A stretch of DNA of 64,000 nt from Bacillota bacterium (GCA_021770445.1 JAETQY010000005.1:62001-126000), one strand, 5' to 3'; counted from the stretch's first letter, positions 39,615 through 49,011 are shown. The notes: generated by a model not told the origin, from the letters alone. Made by a program: numbers and translations.

Positions 39615-40745
39615 ATGGCAAGAAAGACTGTGGAGCGCAACATTTCCTATGACGACGTCCGGAGAATCTACTATGTGAGCATGGACCTGGGCAAGGACAA
39701 GGACGGCAAGCGGATCAAGCGGTACCAGACCTACCGCACCCTCTACGCCGCCCGTATGGGTCTGCGCAGCTTCCTGACCCACCGGGAGGAGGAGATCAAC
39801 ACCCCCAAGCATGACCTGACCCTGGCCGACTGGCTGGAGAGCTGGATGGATAACATCGTCCGGCCCACCCGGGCGGAGACCACCGTGTACGGCTATCAGA
39901 AGATCATTGAAAACCACCTCGTCCCCGCCCTGGGGCACGTTCCGCTGCTCAAGCTCACCCCCATGGACATCCAGCAGTACTATATTCAGGTCCAGCAGAC
40001 TGCCAACCTGTCCTCCAACACCCTGCGCCGGCACCACGACCTGCTCTCCTCTGCCCTGCGGTCGGCGGTGCGGCAGGACAAGCTGCTGGTCTCCCCCATG
40101 GACAAGGTGGAGCCCCCCCGGGCCAAGCAGAAGGAGGCCTCCTACTACCGCCCGGAGGAGCTGAAACGGCTGTATACTCTGGTGGAGGGCCACCCCCTGG
40201 AGCTGTGCGTCAAGCTGGCAGGCAGCCTGGGGATGCGCCGGGAGGAAATCTGCGGTCTGAAATGGGAGTGCGTGGATCTCCAGCGGCAGCTTCTCTCCAT
40301 CCGGGAGGCCCGCACCGCCTACGGGGCCACCGTGGTTCAGAAGGAGACCAAGAACCGCTCCTCGGTGCGCACCCTGTTCCTTCCCGACGACCTGGCCCGC
40401 CTGCTCCACATGGAGCAGGCCCGGCAGGCGGACTGGCTGCGGCAGGGTAAACTGAAGGAGCCCAGCCAGTTCGTGGTGTTAAACTACCAGGGAGTGCCCT
40501 ACTCCCCCAACGCCCTGTCAGTGGCTTTCACCCGGTTCGTGCGCAACAACGACCTGCCCCGGGTCACACTCCACGGCCTGCGCCACTCCTTCGCCACCGT
40601 GGCCTCCTTCCAGGGGGTGCCCCTCTTCGACATCGGCAAAGCCCTGGGCCACGCCACCCCCGCCACCACCGGCAAAATTTACACCCACCTGGTGGACCAG
40701 ACCCATGAGGACACCCTCCTCAAGGTGTCCGACGCACTGAAATAA
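39615..40745 (+). CDS. Tyrosine-type site-specific integrase
   Basis: A 376-residue phage/ICE-type integrase with an N-terminal arm-binding region (about 1-60), a SAM-like core-binding domain (about 65-165) and a catalytic domain. The catalytic residues are visible: Arg in GMRREEICGLKW, Lys in KETKNRSS, HGLRHS (His, Arg), LGHA (His) and Tyr in KIYTHL. The ATG at 39615 follows GGAGG; the ATG at 39600 overlaps the SD. No excisionase, phage or ICE gene and no att repeats are nearby, so it is a lone or remnant integrase. Confidence 0.9.
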   Translation: MARKTVERNISYDDVRRIYYVSMDLGKDKDGKRIKRYQTYRTLYAARMGLRSFLTHREEEINTPKHDLTLADWLESWMDNIVRPTRAETTVYGYQKIIENHLVPALGHVPLLKLTPMDIQQYYIQVQQTANLSSNTLRRHHDLLSSALRSAVRQDKLLVSPMDKVEPPRAKQKEASYYRPEELKRLYTLVEGHPLELCVKLAGSLGMRREEICGLKWECVDLQRQLLSIREARTAYGATVVQKETKNRSSVRTLFLPDDLARLLHMEQARQADWLRQGKLKEPSQFVVLNYQGVPYSPNALSVAFTRFVRNNDLPRVTLHGLRHSFATVASFQGVPLFDIGKALGHATPATTGKIYTHLVDQTHEDTLLKVSDALK

Positions 40746-40750
40746 GACGG

Positions 40751-40780
40751 CAAAACCCCCGCCCGATGGGCGGGGGTTTG
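40751..40780. terminator. Bidirectional terminator, integrase / mtlD
   Basis: CAAAACCCCCGCCC pairs with GGGCGGGGGTTTG between the convergent genes. Confidence 0.85.
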
Positions 40781-40784
40781 CAAA

Positions 40785-41945
40785 TTACTTCTTGGCGATG
40801 GCCAGGGCGCGGTACACGTCCAGGATGCGGGTAAACAGGGCGTCCTCGGGCTTCAGGCCAGTGTACTTCTCCAGCGCCTTCTCCACGCCCTCGTCCTGGA
40901 TGGCCTTCATCAGCTCCACGCTCTGCTCGTCCTCGGGGCAGTCGAAGTGGAGGGCGGCGGCCGCGCCGAAGATCAGGTGGTCAACAGGCAGTCCGTAGCC
41001 GTAGGCGGTCATCAGGGGCTTCATCAGCCGGTCGGAGGGAGCCAACTTGCGGATGGGCTCCCGGGCCACCCGGGAGGTCTCGTCAGCCAGGAAGGGGTTC
41101 TGGAAACGGGCAAAGATACGCTCGATATAGGCGTGGTGGGCGTCGGGGTCGAAGCCAAACTTTTTAATGAGCCCCTCGCCGCTCTCCCACATGGCCTGGT
41201 GGACCAGGGCGCCGATGGCGGGGTCGGCGATGCTCTCCACGATGGTCTTGTAGCCCTTCAGGGTACCCAGGTAGGCGCAGATAGCGTGGCCACTGTTCAG
41301 GGTGAACAGCTTGCGCTCCAGGTAGGCATCCAGGTTGTCCACCCAGCCCAGGCCCTCGATCTCAGGCCGCTCTCCCTTCCAGCCACCCTTCTCTACGTCC
41401 CACTCGGTGTACTGCTCCACCGCCACGTCCAGAGGGTTCTCAAAGGAGGCCTTGGGGACAATGCGGTCCACGGCGCAGTCGGCAAAGCCCACATACTCCT
41501 TGGCGTAGTCCAGGTCCGCCCCGTCCAGGTTGGCGTAGACGGCGTCCCGCAGCTGGCTGGTGCCCCGGATGGCGTTCTCACAGGCCACCACGTTGAGGAT
41601 CTGCTTGCTCCCTGCCGCCTTCCGGGCCTTGATGCCGGCGGCGATGGGCTTGGCCACGATGGGCAGGATGCGCAGGCCCACGGCGGTGGTGATGAGCTCG
41701 CAGTCGCCGGCGATGGCGTCCACCAGCTCCTGGTTGGCCGAGGAGATGCCGCTGATATTGGTGACGGTCCACTCAGCGCACTCCTTGTCCTGGATGTGGA
41801 CGGTGTAGCTCTTGCGCTGATTGATGGCGGAGATCAGGTTCTCCGCCACGTCGGCGAAGGTGACATGGTAGCCGCTCTTCTCCAGCAGGGCGCCGATAAA
41901 GCCTCGGCCGATGTTGCCCGCACCGATCATGATTGCCTGTTTCAT
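40785..41945 (-). CDS. mtlD: Mannitol-1-phosphate 5-dehydrogenase
   Basis: A 386-residue NAD-dependent enzyme converting mannitol-1-phosphate to fructose-6-phosphate. The Rossmann motif GAGNIGRGFIGALLEKSGY is at the N terminus and the catalytic Lys region (NSGHAICAYLGTLKGY) lies near residues 218-233. It is divergent from the DeoR regulator and PTS gene, and together they form a mannitol uptake and use locus. Confidence 0.94.
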   Translation of the reverse strand: MKQAIMIGAGNIGRGFIGALLEKSGYHVTFADVAENLISAINQRKSYTVHIQDKECAEWTVTNISGISSANQELVDAIAGDCELITTAVGLRILPIVAKPIAAGIKARKAAGSKQILNVVACENAIRGTSQLRDAVYANLDGADLDYAKEYVGFADCAVDRIVPKASFENPLDVAVEQYTEWDVEKGGWKGERPEIEGLGWVDNLDAYLERKLFTLNSGHAICAYLGTLKGYKTIVESIADPAIGALVHQAMWESGEGLIKKFGFDPDAHHAYIERIFARFQNPFLADETSRVAREPIRKLAPSDRLMKPLMTAYGYGLPVDHLIFGAAAALHFDCPEDEQSVELMKAIQDEGVEKALEKYTGLKPEDALFTRILDVYRALAIAKK

Positions 41946-42002
41946 AGTCCGATTCCGCTCCTTTTATAATAATTTTGTGTGGTTCCGGGTCTCGTTGCCT
42001 AC

Positions 42003-42031
42003 AGTATAGCACCCGTGTCCGTACTCCGCAA
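42003..42031 (-). promoter_or_regulatory. Promoter of mtlD
   Basis: On the minus strand TTGCGG and TATACT with a 17-nt spacer. An imperfect dyad GTCATTATC/GATTATGAC (42067-42096) lies just upstream and may bind the regulator. Confidence 0.65.
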
Positions 42032-42245
42032 GACGGGAAAATACCGAAAATTTCCGATAAAAACCAGTCATTATCCGTCAAATGAGCGATTATGACCGTT
42101 TCGGACTCCCCGTTGCTTTTTTTCACCGCTCCAGAACGTCTGACCCATTCGGCCTTTTTCTATCTTTTTCTGAATCTTTCTCTTTTTATACGGATTATAC
42201 AAAAATTAGCCCGTCTTTTTGTCTACAAAGCGAATGAAAATCGGG

Positions 42246-42274
42246 TTGACAACCCAGTTGGCCTGTGGTAATAT
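42246..42274 (+). promoter_or_regulatory. Promoter of the regulator-mtlA operon
   Basis: TTGACA and TAATAT with a 17-nt spacer, about 60 bp before the DeoR-family start. The stretch 42100-42240 is pyrimidine-rich and otherwise empty. Confidence 0.72.
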
Positions 42275-42283
42275 TTTGTCAGT

Positions 42284-42313
42284 CAAAATCAATCATAACT
42301 CCAAAATCAATCA
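42284..42313 (+). promoter_or_regulatory. Tandem CAAAATCAATCA repeats (operator candidate)
   Basis: Two exact 12-bp direct repeats, CAAAATCAATCA at 42284-42295 and 42302-42313, spaced 18 bp apart, in the leader between promoter and SD. DeoR-family repressors often bind such tandem sites, so autoregulation is likely. Confidence 0.55.
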
Positions 42314-42331
42314 AATAGGAGGTGAAACATT

Positions 42332-43081
42332 ATGTTGGCTGAGCAGCGCGCCCGAGCGATTTTGCAGGAGCTCTCTCAGCACCAGACCGTCAGCGTCGCC
42401 GACCTGTGCCAGGCCACCGGCGCCTCGGAGGCCACCATCCGCCGGGACCTGAACGCTCTGGCCCGTCAGGGCCGGCTGGTAAAGATCCACGGCGGGGCCA
42501 CTAGCCTGGAGGAGGAGGAGTTCCTGGCAAGGGAGCCCGACCTGGCCACCAAGCAGCGCTACGCCCGAGAGAAGGAGCGCATCGCCCGCTACGCCGCTGG
42601 CCTGGTGGGGGAGGACGACGTGGTCTTTTTGGACACGGGGACCACGGTGCTCCACATCGCCGACCATCTGAAGGGCTCCAAGGCCCTGTTTGTCACCAGC
42701 AGCATCGACCTGGCCGCCCGGCTCACCGAGCACAGCCTCCACGTCTACGTCCTGGGGGGCACGCTGAAGGTGGGCACGGTGGACATTGTGGGTGCGGAGG
42801 CGCTGGACGCCCTGCGGCGGTACAACTTTACCAAGGCCTTTTTGGGCACCAGCGGCGTCAGCGTCAGTCAGGGCTTTACCACCCCGGACCCGGAGGCGGC
42901 GGCGCTGAAAATCCTGGCCGCCTCCAAGGCCCAGTCGGTGTACATGCTGGCTGACTCCAGCAAATTTGGCCGGGTCACCGCCGCCACCATCCTGCCTCTG
43001 GAGGAGGCACGGATCATTACCGACCGCCAGCCCGACCGGAAGTACCTGGACTGCACGGAGGTTATCACAGTATCCCCCTGA
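42332..43081 (+). CDS. DeoR/GlpR family transcriptional regulator
   Basis: A 249-residue repressor. The N-terminal winged helix (VSVADLCQATGASEATIRRDLNALARQGRL) is followed by a sugar-phosphate sensor domain with DTGTTVLHIA and FLGTSGVS. The effector is probably a mannitol-pathway sugar phosphate. It is read with the PTS gene 34 bp downstream and faces mtlD, so it likely controls both. The usual PRD-type MtlR is not seen here. Confidence 0.9.
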   Translation: MLAEQRARAILQELSQHQTVSVADLCQATGASEATIRRDLNALARQGRLVKIHGGATSLEEEEFLAREPDLATKQRYAREKERIARYAAGLVGEDDVVFLDTGTTVLHIADHLKGSKALFVTSSIDLAARLTEHSLHVYVLGGTLKVGTVDIVGAEALDALRRYNFTKAFLGTSGVSVSQGFTTPDPEAAALKILAASKAQSVYMLADSSKFGRVTAATILPLEEARIITDRQPDRKYLDCTEVITVSP

Positions 43082-43115
43082 TCCCCTGTCACTAATACAG
43101 AAAGGACGATCCAAA

Positions 43116-45023
43116 TTGAAAGAACGTGTACAAAAATTCGGGCGGTTCCTCAGCGGCATGGTCATGCCCAACATCGGAGCCTTCATCGCCTGGGGCCTGA
43201 TCGCCGCCCTGTTCATCCCCGCCGGCTGGCTGGGCAAGTGGGGCCCCAGCGCCACCATCGCCCAGATGGTGGACCCCATGCTGAAATACCTGCTGCCCAT
43301 CCTCATCGCCTACACCGGCGGCAAGATGGTGGGTGGGCAGAAGGGCGCGGTGGCCGGCGCGCTGGCCGCCCTGGGTGCCATCGCCTCCTACCCCCAAGGC
43401 GCCATGTTCATCGGCGCCATGATCTGCGGCCCTCTGGGCGGCTGGTGCATCAAGAGGTTTGACAAAGCCATGGAGGGGCACATCCCCGCCGGCTTCGAGA
43501 TGGTGGTCAACAACTTCTCCGTGGGCATCATCGGCGGCATCCTGGCCGTGCTGTCCATCTTCGTCATCGGCCCGGCCTGCGTGCAGCTCACCGCCATTCT
43601 GGGCAGCGGCGTGGACTTCCTGGTCAACAACGGCCTGCTGCCCCTCACCGCCGTACTGGTGGAGCCCGCCAAGGTCCTCTTCCTGAACAACGCCATCAAC
43701 CACGGTGTCTTTACCCCCATCGGCACCGAGCAGGCCCTGGAGGCCGGCAAGTCCATCCTGTTCATGATCGAGTCCAACCCCGGCCCCGGCTTAGGGCTGC
43801 TGCTGGCCTACTGCGTGGCCGGCAAGGGTGAGACCCGCTCCTCCGCCGGCGCCGCCGCCGTCATCCAGTTCGTGGGCGGCATCCACGAGATCTACTTCCC
43901 CTATGTGCTGATGAACCCCATCGTCATCCTGGGCCCCATGATCGGCAACATCTGCGGCATCTTCACCCTGTCCGCCCTGGGCGGCGGCCTGGTCTCCGCC
44001 GCCTCCCCCGGCTCCATCATCGCCGAGCTGTTCATGACCCCTCAGGGGGGCTATGTAGCCAACATCGCCGGCATCGGCGTGGCCGCCGTGGTCAGCTTCG
44101 CCATCTCCGTCTTCCTGCTGAAGTTCTTCGGCAAGGACGCCAGCCTGGCTGAGGCCCAGGCCCAGGTGGCCGCCTCCAAGGCCGCCAGTAAGGGCCAGAC
44201 CGTCAGCGCCGACGCCCCCACCGGCGCCTCCGTGGACCTCAAGTCCGTGAAGAAGATTGTCTTCGCCTGCGACGCCGGCATGGGCTCCTCCGCCATGGGC
44301 GCCACCATGCTGCGCAACAAGCTGAAGGACGCCGGCATCACCGACATTGAGGTGGTCCACGCCCCGGTCAGCGAGATTCCCAAGGACTGCCAGATCGTCG
44401 TCACCCACCACGAGCTGGCCCACCGGGCGGTGGCCAGCAACCCCAGCGCCCGTGTAATTCCCATCCAGAACTTCATGGGCGCCCCCGAGTACGCCGTGCT
44501 GGTCGACGAACTGACAGCCGCCCGCAGCGGCAAGGCCGCTCCCGCCGCCCCCGCCGTCACCGCCGCTGAAGCCTCCTCCGCCCCCGGCGCCATCCTGCTG
44601 GAGAAGAAGAACATCGTCCTGAACTGCAAGAGCGTCACCCCCGAGGAGGCCATCACTGCCTGCGGCAGGCTGATGGTGGACAGCGGCTACTGCACCGAGG
44701 GCTACGTCCAGGGCATGATCGAGCGCAACGCCGGCTTCCCCGTGGCCATCGGCAGCCATGTGGCCATCCCCCACGGCACCAACGAGTCCCGGGAGTTCAT
44801 CCAAAAGACCGGCCTGGTGGTCATGACCTACCCCGAGGGCATCGTCTGGGGCGAGGACGAGGAGCTGGTCCGTCTGGTTATCGGCATCGCCTCCCAGGGT
44901 GAGGAGCACCTGGACATCCTCAACCGCATTGTCGAGGTCTGCGAGACCGAGGAGGACACCGACGCCCTGGTGGACAACGCCACCGTAGAGGACCTGTACA
45001 AGAAGCTGAACGGTCTGTCCTGA
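43116..45023 (+). CDS. mtlA: PTS mannitol transporter EIICBA
   Basis: A 635-residue fused mannitol permease that imports and phosphorylates mannitol. The EIIC membrane domain (about 1-340) has GGIHEIYFPYV with Glu258. An Ala-rich linker leads to EIIB with phospho-Cys385 (FACDAGMGSS). A second Ala-rich linker (about 470-490) leads to EIIA with His553 (VAIPHGT). The start is TTG at 43116, 8 nt after AAAGGA, where the MKERVQKFGRFLS start matches the family. All three domains look intact. Confidence 0.93.
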   Translation: MKERVQKFGRFLSGMVMPNIGAFIAWGLIAALFIPAGWLGKWGPSATIAQMVDPMLKYLLPILIAYTGGKMVGGQKGAVAGALAALGAIASYPQGAMFIGAMICGPLGGWCIKRFDKAMEGHIPAGFEMVVNNFSVGIIGGILAVLSIFVIGPACVQLTAILGSGVDFLVNNGLLPLTAVLVEPAKVLFLNNAINHGVFTPIGTEQALEAGKSILFMIESNPGPGLGLLLAYCVAGKGETRSSAGAAAVIQFVGGIHEIYFPYVLMNPIVILGPMIGNICGIFTLSALGGGLVSAASPGSIIAELFMTPQGGYVANIAGIGVAAVVSFAISVFLLKFFGKDASLAEAQAQVAASKAASKGQTVSADAPTGASVDLKSVKKIVFACDAGMGSSAMGATMLRNKLKDAGITDIEVVHAPVSEIPKDCQIVVTHHELAHRAVASNPSARVIPIQNFMGAPEYAVLVDELTAARSGKAAPAAPAVTAAEASSAPGAILLEKKNIVLNCKSVTPEEAITACGRLMVDSGYCTEGYVQGMIERNAGFPVAIGSHVAIPHGTNESREFIQKTGLVVMTYPEGIVWGEDEELVRLVIGIASQGEEHLDILNRIVEVCETEEDTDALVDNATVEDLYKKLNGLS

Positions 45024-45039
45024 GACGCATCATTTCCCA

Positions 45040-45076
45040 CCCCGCCGCGGGCTTTTCCCGCGGCGGGGCCTTCTTT
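45040..45076 (+). terminator. Terminator of the mtlA operon
   Basis: A 12-bp GC stem (CCCCGCCGCGGG and complement) with a CTTTT loop, followed by CCTTCTTTT. Confidence 0.8.
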
Positions 45077-45101
45077 TGCCTCAGAGCCGCCATAAATCCC
45101 C

Positions 45102-45130
45102 TTGCCTTTCTGTCCGACATTCGATATAAT
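45102..45130 (+). promoter_or_regulatory. Promoter of the aminotransferase gene
   Basis: TTGCCT and TATAAT with a 17-nt spacer, about 50 bp before the start codon. Confidence 0.65.
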
Positions 45131-45183
45131 ATACTGCGAAATGTGGTACTAATGAAAGTTAGCGGTTAAAAGGAGGCAATCCG

Positions 45184-46461
45184 ATGAAACAGTATCAGGA
45201 AATGACCCGTGAGGAGCTCCAGGCCCAGCGGGAGGGGCTGGAGCAGACCTATTCCCAGCTAAAGGCCAAGGGCCTCAAGCTGAACATGGCCCGGGGCAAG
45301 CCGGGGGCCGACCAGCTGGAGCTGTCCCTGCCCATGCTGGATACCCTGAACTCCAAGAGCGACTGCCACGACGCCAGCGGCGTGGACTGCCGCAACTACG
45401 GCGAGCTGCTGGGCATTCCGGAGGCCCGGAAGCTCTTCGGCGAATATATGGGCGTTACCCCCGAGGAGACCATCGTGGTGGGCTCCGCCTCCCTCACCTT
45501 TATGTACGACTGTATGGCCCGGGCCATGCTGCTGGGGGTGCTGGGGGGAGACAAGCCCTGGAGCAAGTACGACAAGGTAAAGTTTCTCTGCCCCGTCCCG
45601 GGCTACGACCGCCACTTCACCATCTGCGAGACCCTGGGCATCGAGATGATCAACATCCCCCTCACCGAGTGGGGCCCGGACATGGACCTGGTGGAGAAGC
45701 TGGTGGCTGAGGACGAGACCGTCAAGGGCATGTGGTGCGTGCCCAAGTACACCAACCCCCTGGGCGGCTCCTACTCCGACGAGGCGGTGCGCCGCCTGGC
45801 CGCTCTCAAGCCCGCCGCCAAGGACTTCCGCATCTTCTGGGACAACGCCTACGCCGCCCACTACGTCTACGAGGATACCCCGGTGCTCAATATCCTGGAG
45901 GAGTGCAAGAAGGCGGGCAGCCCCGACATGGTGTATATGTTCGGCTCCACCTCCAAGATCACCTTCCCCGGGGCGGGGGTGGCCTTCTTCGCCGCCTCCA
46001 AGGCCAACGTGGCCTTCACCGCTAAGCAGCTGGATGCCCAGGCCATCAGCTGGGACAAGATGAACATGCTGCGCCACGTGCGCTACTTTAAGGATGTGGA
46101 TGGCATCAAGGCCCAGATGGACAAGCACGCCGCCATCCTCCGCCCCAAGTTCGACGCGGTGCTGTCCACCCTGGAGGCGGAGATTGGCTCCACCGGGGCG
46201 GGCTCCTGGGTGAAGCCCAAGGGGGGCTACTTCGTCACCTACATGTCCATGCCCGGCTGCGCCAAGCGGATCGTCTCTCTGTGCAAGGAGGCCGGCGTGG
46301 TCCTCACCGGTGCCGGGGCCACCCACCCCTACCACAAGGACCCGGAGGACAGCTATATCCGGCTGGCTCCCTCCTTCCCCTCCCCCGCCGAGCTGGCCCA
46401 GGCGATGGAGGTCTTCTGCACCGCCGCCAAGCTGGCCGCTGTGGAGAAACTGCTGGCCTGA
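45184..46461 (+). CDS. Aminotransferase class I, Aminotran_MocR (AspAT Id-like)
   Basis: A 425-residue PLP enzyme. It begins LNMARGKPGADQLELS, the N-terminal mark of the Aminotran_MocR/aspartate aminotransferase Id group. It has WCVPKYTNPLGGSYSDE, the PLP-binding Asp-Tyr area FWDNAYAAHY, and the Schiff-base Lys258 in GSTSKITFPG. There is no GntR DNA-binding domain, so it is an enzyme, not a MocR regulator. Likely reaction: aspartate/2-oxoglutarate transamination. Monocistronic. Confidence 0.87.
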   Translation: MKQYQEMTREELQAQREGLEQTYSQLKAKGLKLNMARGKPGADQLELSLPMLDTLNSKSDCHDASGVDCRNYGELLGIPEARKLFGEYMGVTPEETIVVGSASLTFMYDCMARAMLLGVLGGDKPWSKYDKVKFLCPVPGYDRHFTICETLGIEMINIPLTEWGPDMDLVEKLVAEDETVKGMWCVPKYTNPLGGSYSDEAVRRLAALKPAAKDFRIFWDNAYAAHYVYEDTPVLNILEECKKAGSPDMVYMFGSTSKITFPGAGVAFFAASKANVAFTAKQLDAQAISWDKMNMLRHVRYFKDVDGIKAQMDKHAAILRPKFDAVLSTLEAEIGSTGAGSWVKPKGGYFVTYMSMPGCAKRIVSLCKEAGVVLTGAGATHPYHKDPEDSYIRLAPSFPSPAELAQAMEVFCTAAKLAAVEKLLA

Positions 46462-46474
46462 CCTGATGGATCAC

Positions 46475-46513
46475 ATGGCCGGTTTTGGCGCTGGGAGCGC
46501 CAAAACCGGCCAT
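46475..46513 (+). terminator. Terminator of the aminotransferase gene
   Basis: A perfect 17-bp stem with a TGGGA loop, 13 bp past the stop codon; the T-run is weak (ATTTG). Confidence 0.7.
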
Positions 46514-46636
46514 ATTTGAAGGGAAATTTCATCAAATCTTAATATCCTACAGTGGTATCCCTGTGCTATAATACCCACATATGCGGCTGAACCGCCGCTC
46601 TGCCCTGCCCCGCAGGGCCGGAAAGGATGGACAACA

Positions 46637-47797
46637 ATGGCAAAACAGTACGACGTCTGGGTGGCGGGGGCCGGCTACGCCGGCGCGGTGTCCGCCCGGG
46701 CTCTGGCGGAAAAGGGAAAAAAGGTGCTGGTGCTGGAGCGCCGGGACCACATCGGCGGCAACGCCTACGACTGCCTGGACGGGCACGGGGTGCTGATCCA
46801 CAAGTACGGCCCCCACATCTTCCACACCAACGATAAACGTGTCTTTGATTTCCTGTCCCGGTTCACCCGGTGGCGGCGCTACCAGCACCGGGTGATCGCC
46901 AACATCCCCCGGGACAACCCAGAGGCGGTTCCGGCCCATAAAAAGACGGACGGGCGCTTTTTCTTCCCGGTGCCCTTCAATCTGGACTCCCTGAAGAACG
47001 TCTTCGGCATGACGGAGGGAACCCGGCTGGGCCAGAAGCTGCTGGACGCCTACCCCGCCCAGAGCCAGGTGACCATCCTGGAGCTGCGCCAGAACCCCGA
47101 CCCGGAGATCGCCGCCATCGCCGACTATGTGTACGAGCACGTCTTTGTCCACTACACCATGAAGCAGTGGGGCCAGACCCCGGAGGAGATCGACCCCAAC
47201 ACCACCGCCCGGGTGCCGGTGCGCCTGTCTCAGGACGACCGCTACTTCCAGGACGCCTACCAGGGGATGCCGGCGGAGGGCTACACCAAAATGTTTGAGC
47301 GGATGCTGGACCACCCCAACATCGAGGTGCGGCTGGGGGTGGATGCCCGGCCCATTTTGAAGGAGGCGGAGGGACCTGTCATCTACACCGGTCAGGTGGA
47401 CGAGCTCTTCGACTTCAAATTCGGCCCCCTGCCCTACCGGACCCTGGACTTCACCTTTGAAACTCTGCCCCGGGACTGCTTCCAGACCCACGCCACGGTG
47501 AACTACACCGTGGACGAGGACTTCACCCGGATCACCGAGTTCAAGCACCTCACCGGCCAGGTGCTTCCCGGGGTGACCACCATCGTGAAGGAGTACTCCC
47601 GGGCCTATACCGGCACAGAGGGCGAGATTCCCTACTACGCCATCATCAACCGGTCAAACAACGCCCTCTACGCCAAATACAAGGCGGAGGCGGACAAGCA
47701 GCCCAATCTTCATCTGCTGGGCCGTCTGGCCGAATACAAGTACTACAACATGGACGCCATCGCCGCCCGGGCTCTGGAATTGGCGGATAGGCTGTAA
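46637..47797 (+). CDS. glf: UDP-galactopyranose mutase
   Basis: A 386-residue flavoenzyme making UDP-galactofuranose, a surface glycan precursor. The FAD motif VAGAGYAGAVSARALAEKG is followed by LERRDHIGGNAYD. The conserved YGPHIFHTN, FTRWRRYQHRV and MKQWGQTPEEID segments are all present. An extended -10 (TGCTATAAT near 46564) lies upstream. A family 2 glycosyltransferase follows by 11 bp, so a galactofuranose-containing glycan is likely. Confidence 0.95.
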   Translation: MAKQYDVWVAGAGYAGAVSARALAEKGKKVLVLERRDHIGGNAYDCLDGHGVLIHKYGPHIFHTNDKRVFDFLSRFTRWRRYQHRVIANIPRDNPEAVPAHKKTDGRFFFPVPFNLDSLKNVFGMTEGTRLGQKLLDAYPAQSQVTILELRQNPDPEIAAIADYVYEHVFVHYTMKQWGQTPEEIDPNTTARVPVRLSQDDRYFQDAYQGMPAEGYTKMFERMLDHPNIEVRLGVDARPILKEAEGPVIYTGQVDELFDFKFGPLPYRTLDFTFETLPRDCFQTHATVNYTVDEDFTRITEFKHLTGQVLPGVTTIVKEYSRAYTGTEGEIPYYAIINRSNNALYAKYKAEADKQPNLHLLGRLAEYKYYNMDAIAARALELADRL

Positions 47798-47808
47798 AGG
47801 AGAAAACA

Positions 47809-48837
47809 ATGGAGAAATTGATTACCTTCGCCGTCCCCTGCTACAACTCGGCGGCCTATATGGAGCACTGTGTGGACACCCTGCTCCAGGGGGGCGACGA
47901 CATCGAGATTATCCTGGTGGATGACGGCTCCACCAAGGACGACACCCCTGCCATCTGCGACCGGTACGCCGAGCAGTATCCCGACATCGTCCGGGCCATC
48001 CATCAGGAGAACGGCGGCCACGGCGAGGGGGTGAACCAGGGCATCCGCAACGCCCGGGGCATCTATTATAAGGTGGTGGACTCCGACGACTGGGTGGACG
48101 TGGACGCCCTGCATCAGGTGCTGGACAAGCTGCGCCAGTTCGTTCGGGACAACAAGCTGGTGGACCTGATGATCGCCAACTACGTCTATGAGCACGTGGA
48201 GGACAACACCCAGCGGCCGGTGAACTACCGCAACGTGTTCCCGGTGGGCCGGGTGTTCAACTGGAGGCACATCGGCCGGTTCAAGCCGGGGCAGTACCTG
48301 CTGATGCACTCTGTCATCTATCGCACCCAAATTTTGCGGGACTGCGGGATGGAGCTGCCCAAGCACACCTTCTATGTGGACAACATCTTTGTGTACGAAC
48401 CCCTGCCCTACGTGAAGAACATCTATTATATGGACGTGGACCTGTACCGCTACTTCATCGGCCGGGCGGACCAGTCCGTCAACGAGAGCGTGATGATGGG
48501 CCGGGTGGACCAGCAGCTCCGGGTGAACTACCACATGATCGACTGCTGGGACCTGGGGGAGGTGGCCAAAAAGGACAAGAAGCTGGCCCGGTATATGTAC
48601 AACTATCTGGCTATTATGATGTCCATCTCCTCTATCTTCCTCACCATGGAGGGCAGCCCTGAGTCCCTGGGTAAGCGGACCCGGCTCTGGGAGTACCTGC
48701 GGACGGTAAGCCCCAAACTGTATACCCGGATGCGCTATTTCGCCATCCCCGCCGCCACCAACCTGCCCACCCTTCCCGGGCGGAAGCTGTCGGTGGCCCT
48801 GTATCGGCTGGCCCGGAAGATCTACAAGTTCAACTAG
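47809..48837 (+). CDS. Family 2 glycosyltransferase
   Basis: A 342-residue GT-A fold transferase. The N-terminal pattern FAVPCYNSAAYMEHCVDTLL and DDGSTKDDTP binds the nucleotide sugar, and DSDDW holds the metal ligands (near residue 88). There is no membrane helix, so it acts at the cytosolic face. Co-transcribed with glf; a galactofuranosyl or related transfer is a reasonable guess, but the acceptor is unknown. Confidence 0.9.
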   Translation: MEKLITFAVPCYNSAAYMEHCVDTLLQGGDDIEIILVDDGSTKDDTPAICDRYAEQYPDIVRAIHQENGGHGEGVNQGIRNARGIYYKVVDSDDWVDVDALHQVLDKLRQFVRDNKLVDLMIANYVYEHVEDNTQRPVNYRNVFPVGRVFNWRHIGRFKPGQYLLMHSVIYRTQILRDCGMELPKHTFYVDNIFVYEPLPYVKNIYYMDVDLYRYFIGRADQSVNESVMMGRVDQQLRVNYHMIDCWDLGEVAKKDKKLARYMYNYLAIMMSISSIFLTMEGSPESLGKRTRLWEYLRTVSPKLYTRMRYFAIPAATNLPTLPGRKLSVALYRLARKIYKFN

Positions 48838-48854
48838 AGCCATTCCGAAATATG

Positions 48855-48888
48855 ACCGCCCCGGTGCTGAGCACCGGGGCGGTTTTTT
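48855..48888 (+). terminator. Terminator of the glf operon
   Basis: A 13-bp stem (ACCGCCCCGGTGC and complement) and TTTTTT. Confidence 0.88.
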
Positions 48889-48946
48889 GCAGCAGACGGG
48901 CCCCTCGGGCCGCACTAATAGGTCGTATCTCTTAAGGAAAAAAGAA

Positions 48947-48975
48947 TTGATTTCGGAAAACCTTGGTGCTAAACT
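48947..48975 (+). promoter_or_regulatory. Promoter of the membrane protein-Sel1 pair
   Basis: TTGATT and TAAACT with a 17-nt spacer, about 40 bp before the 432-residue gene. Confidence 0.5.
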
Positions 48976-49011
48976 AGGAATGAAAGCATCCGGAAAAGGA
49001 GTGTGCGAGGG

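Noticed and set aside
45184-46461. A MocR-type transcription regulator
   Set aside because: The protein has only the aminotransferase fold; there is no GntR winged helix at the N terminus.
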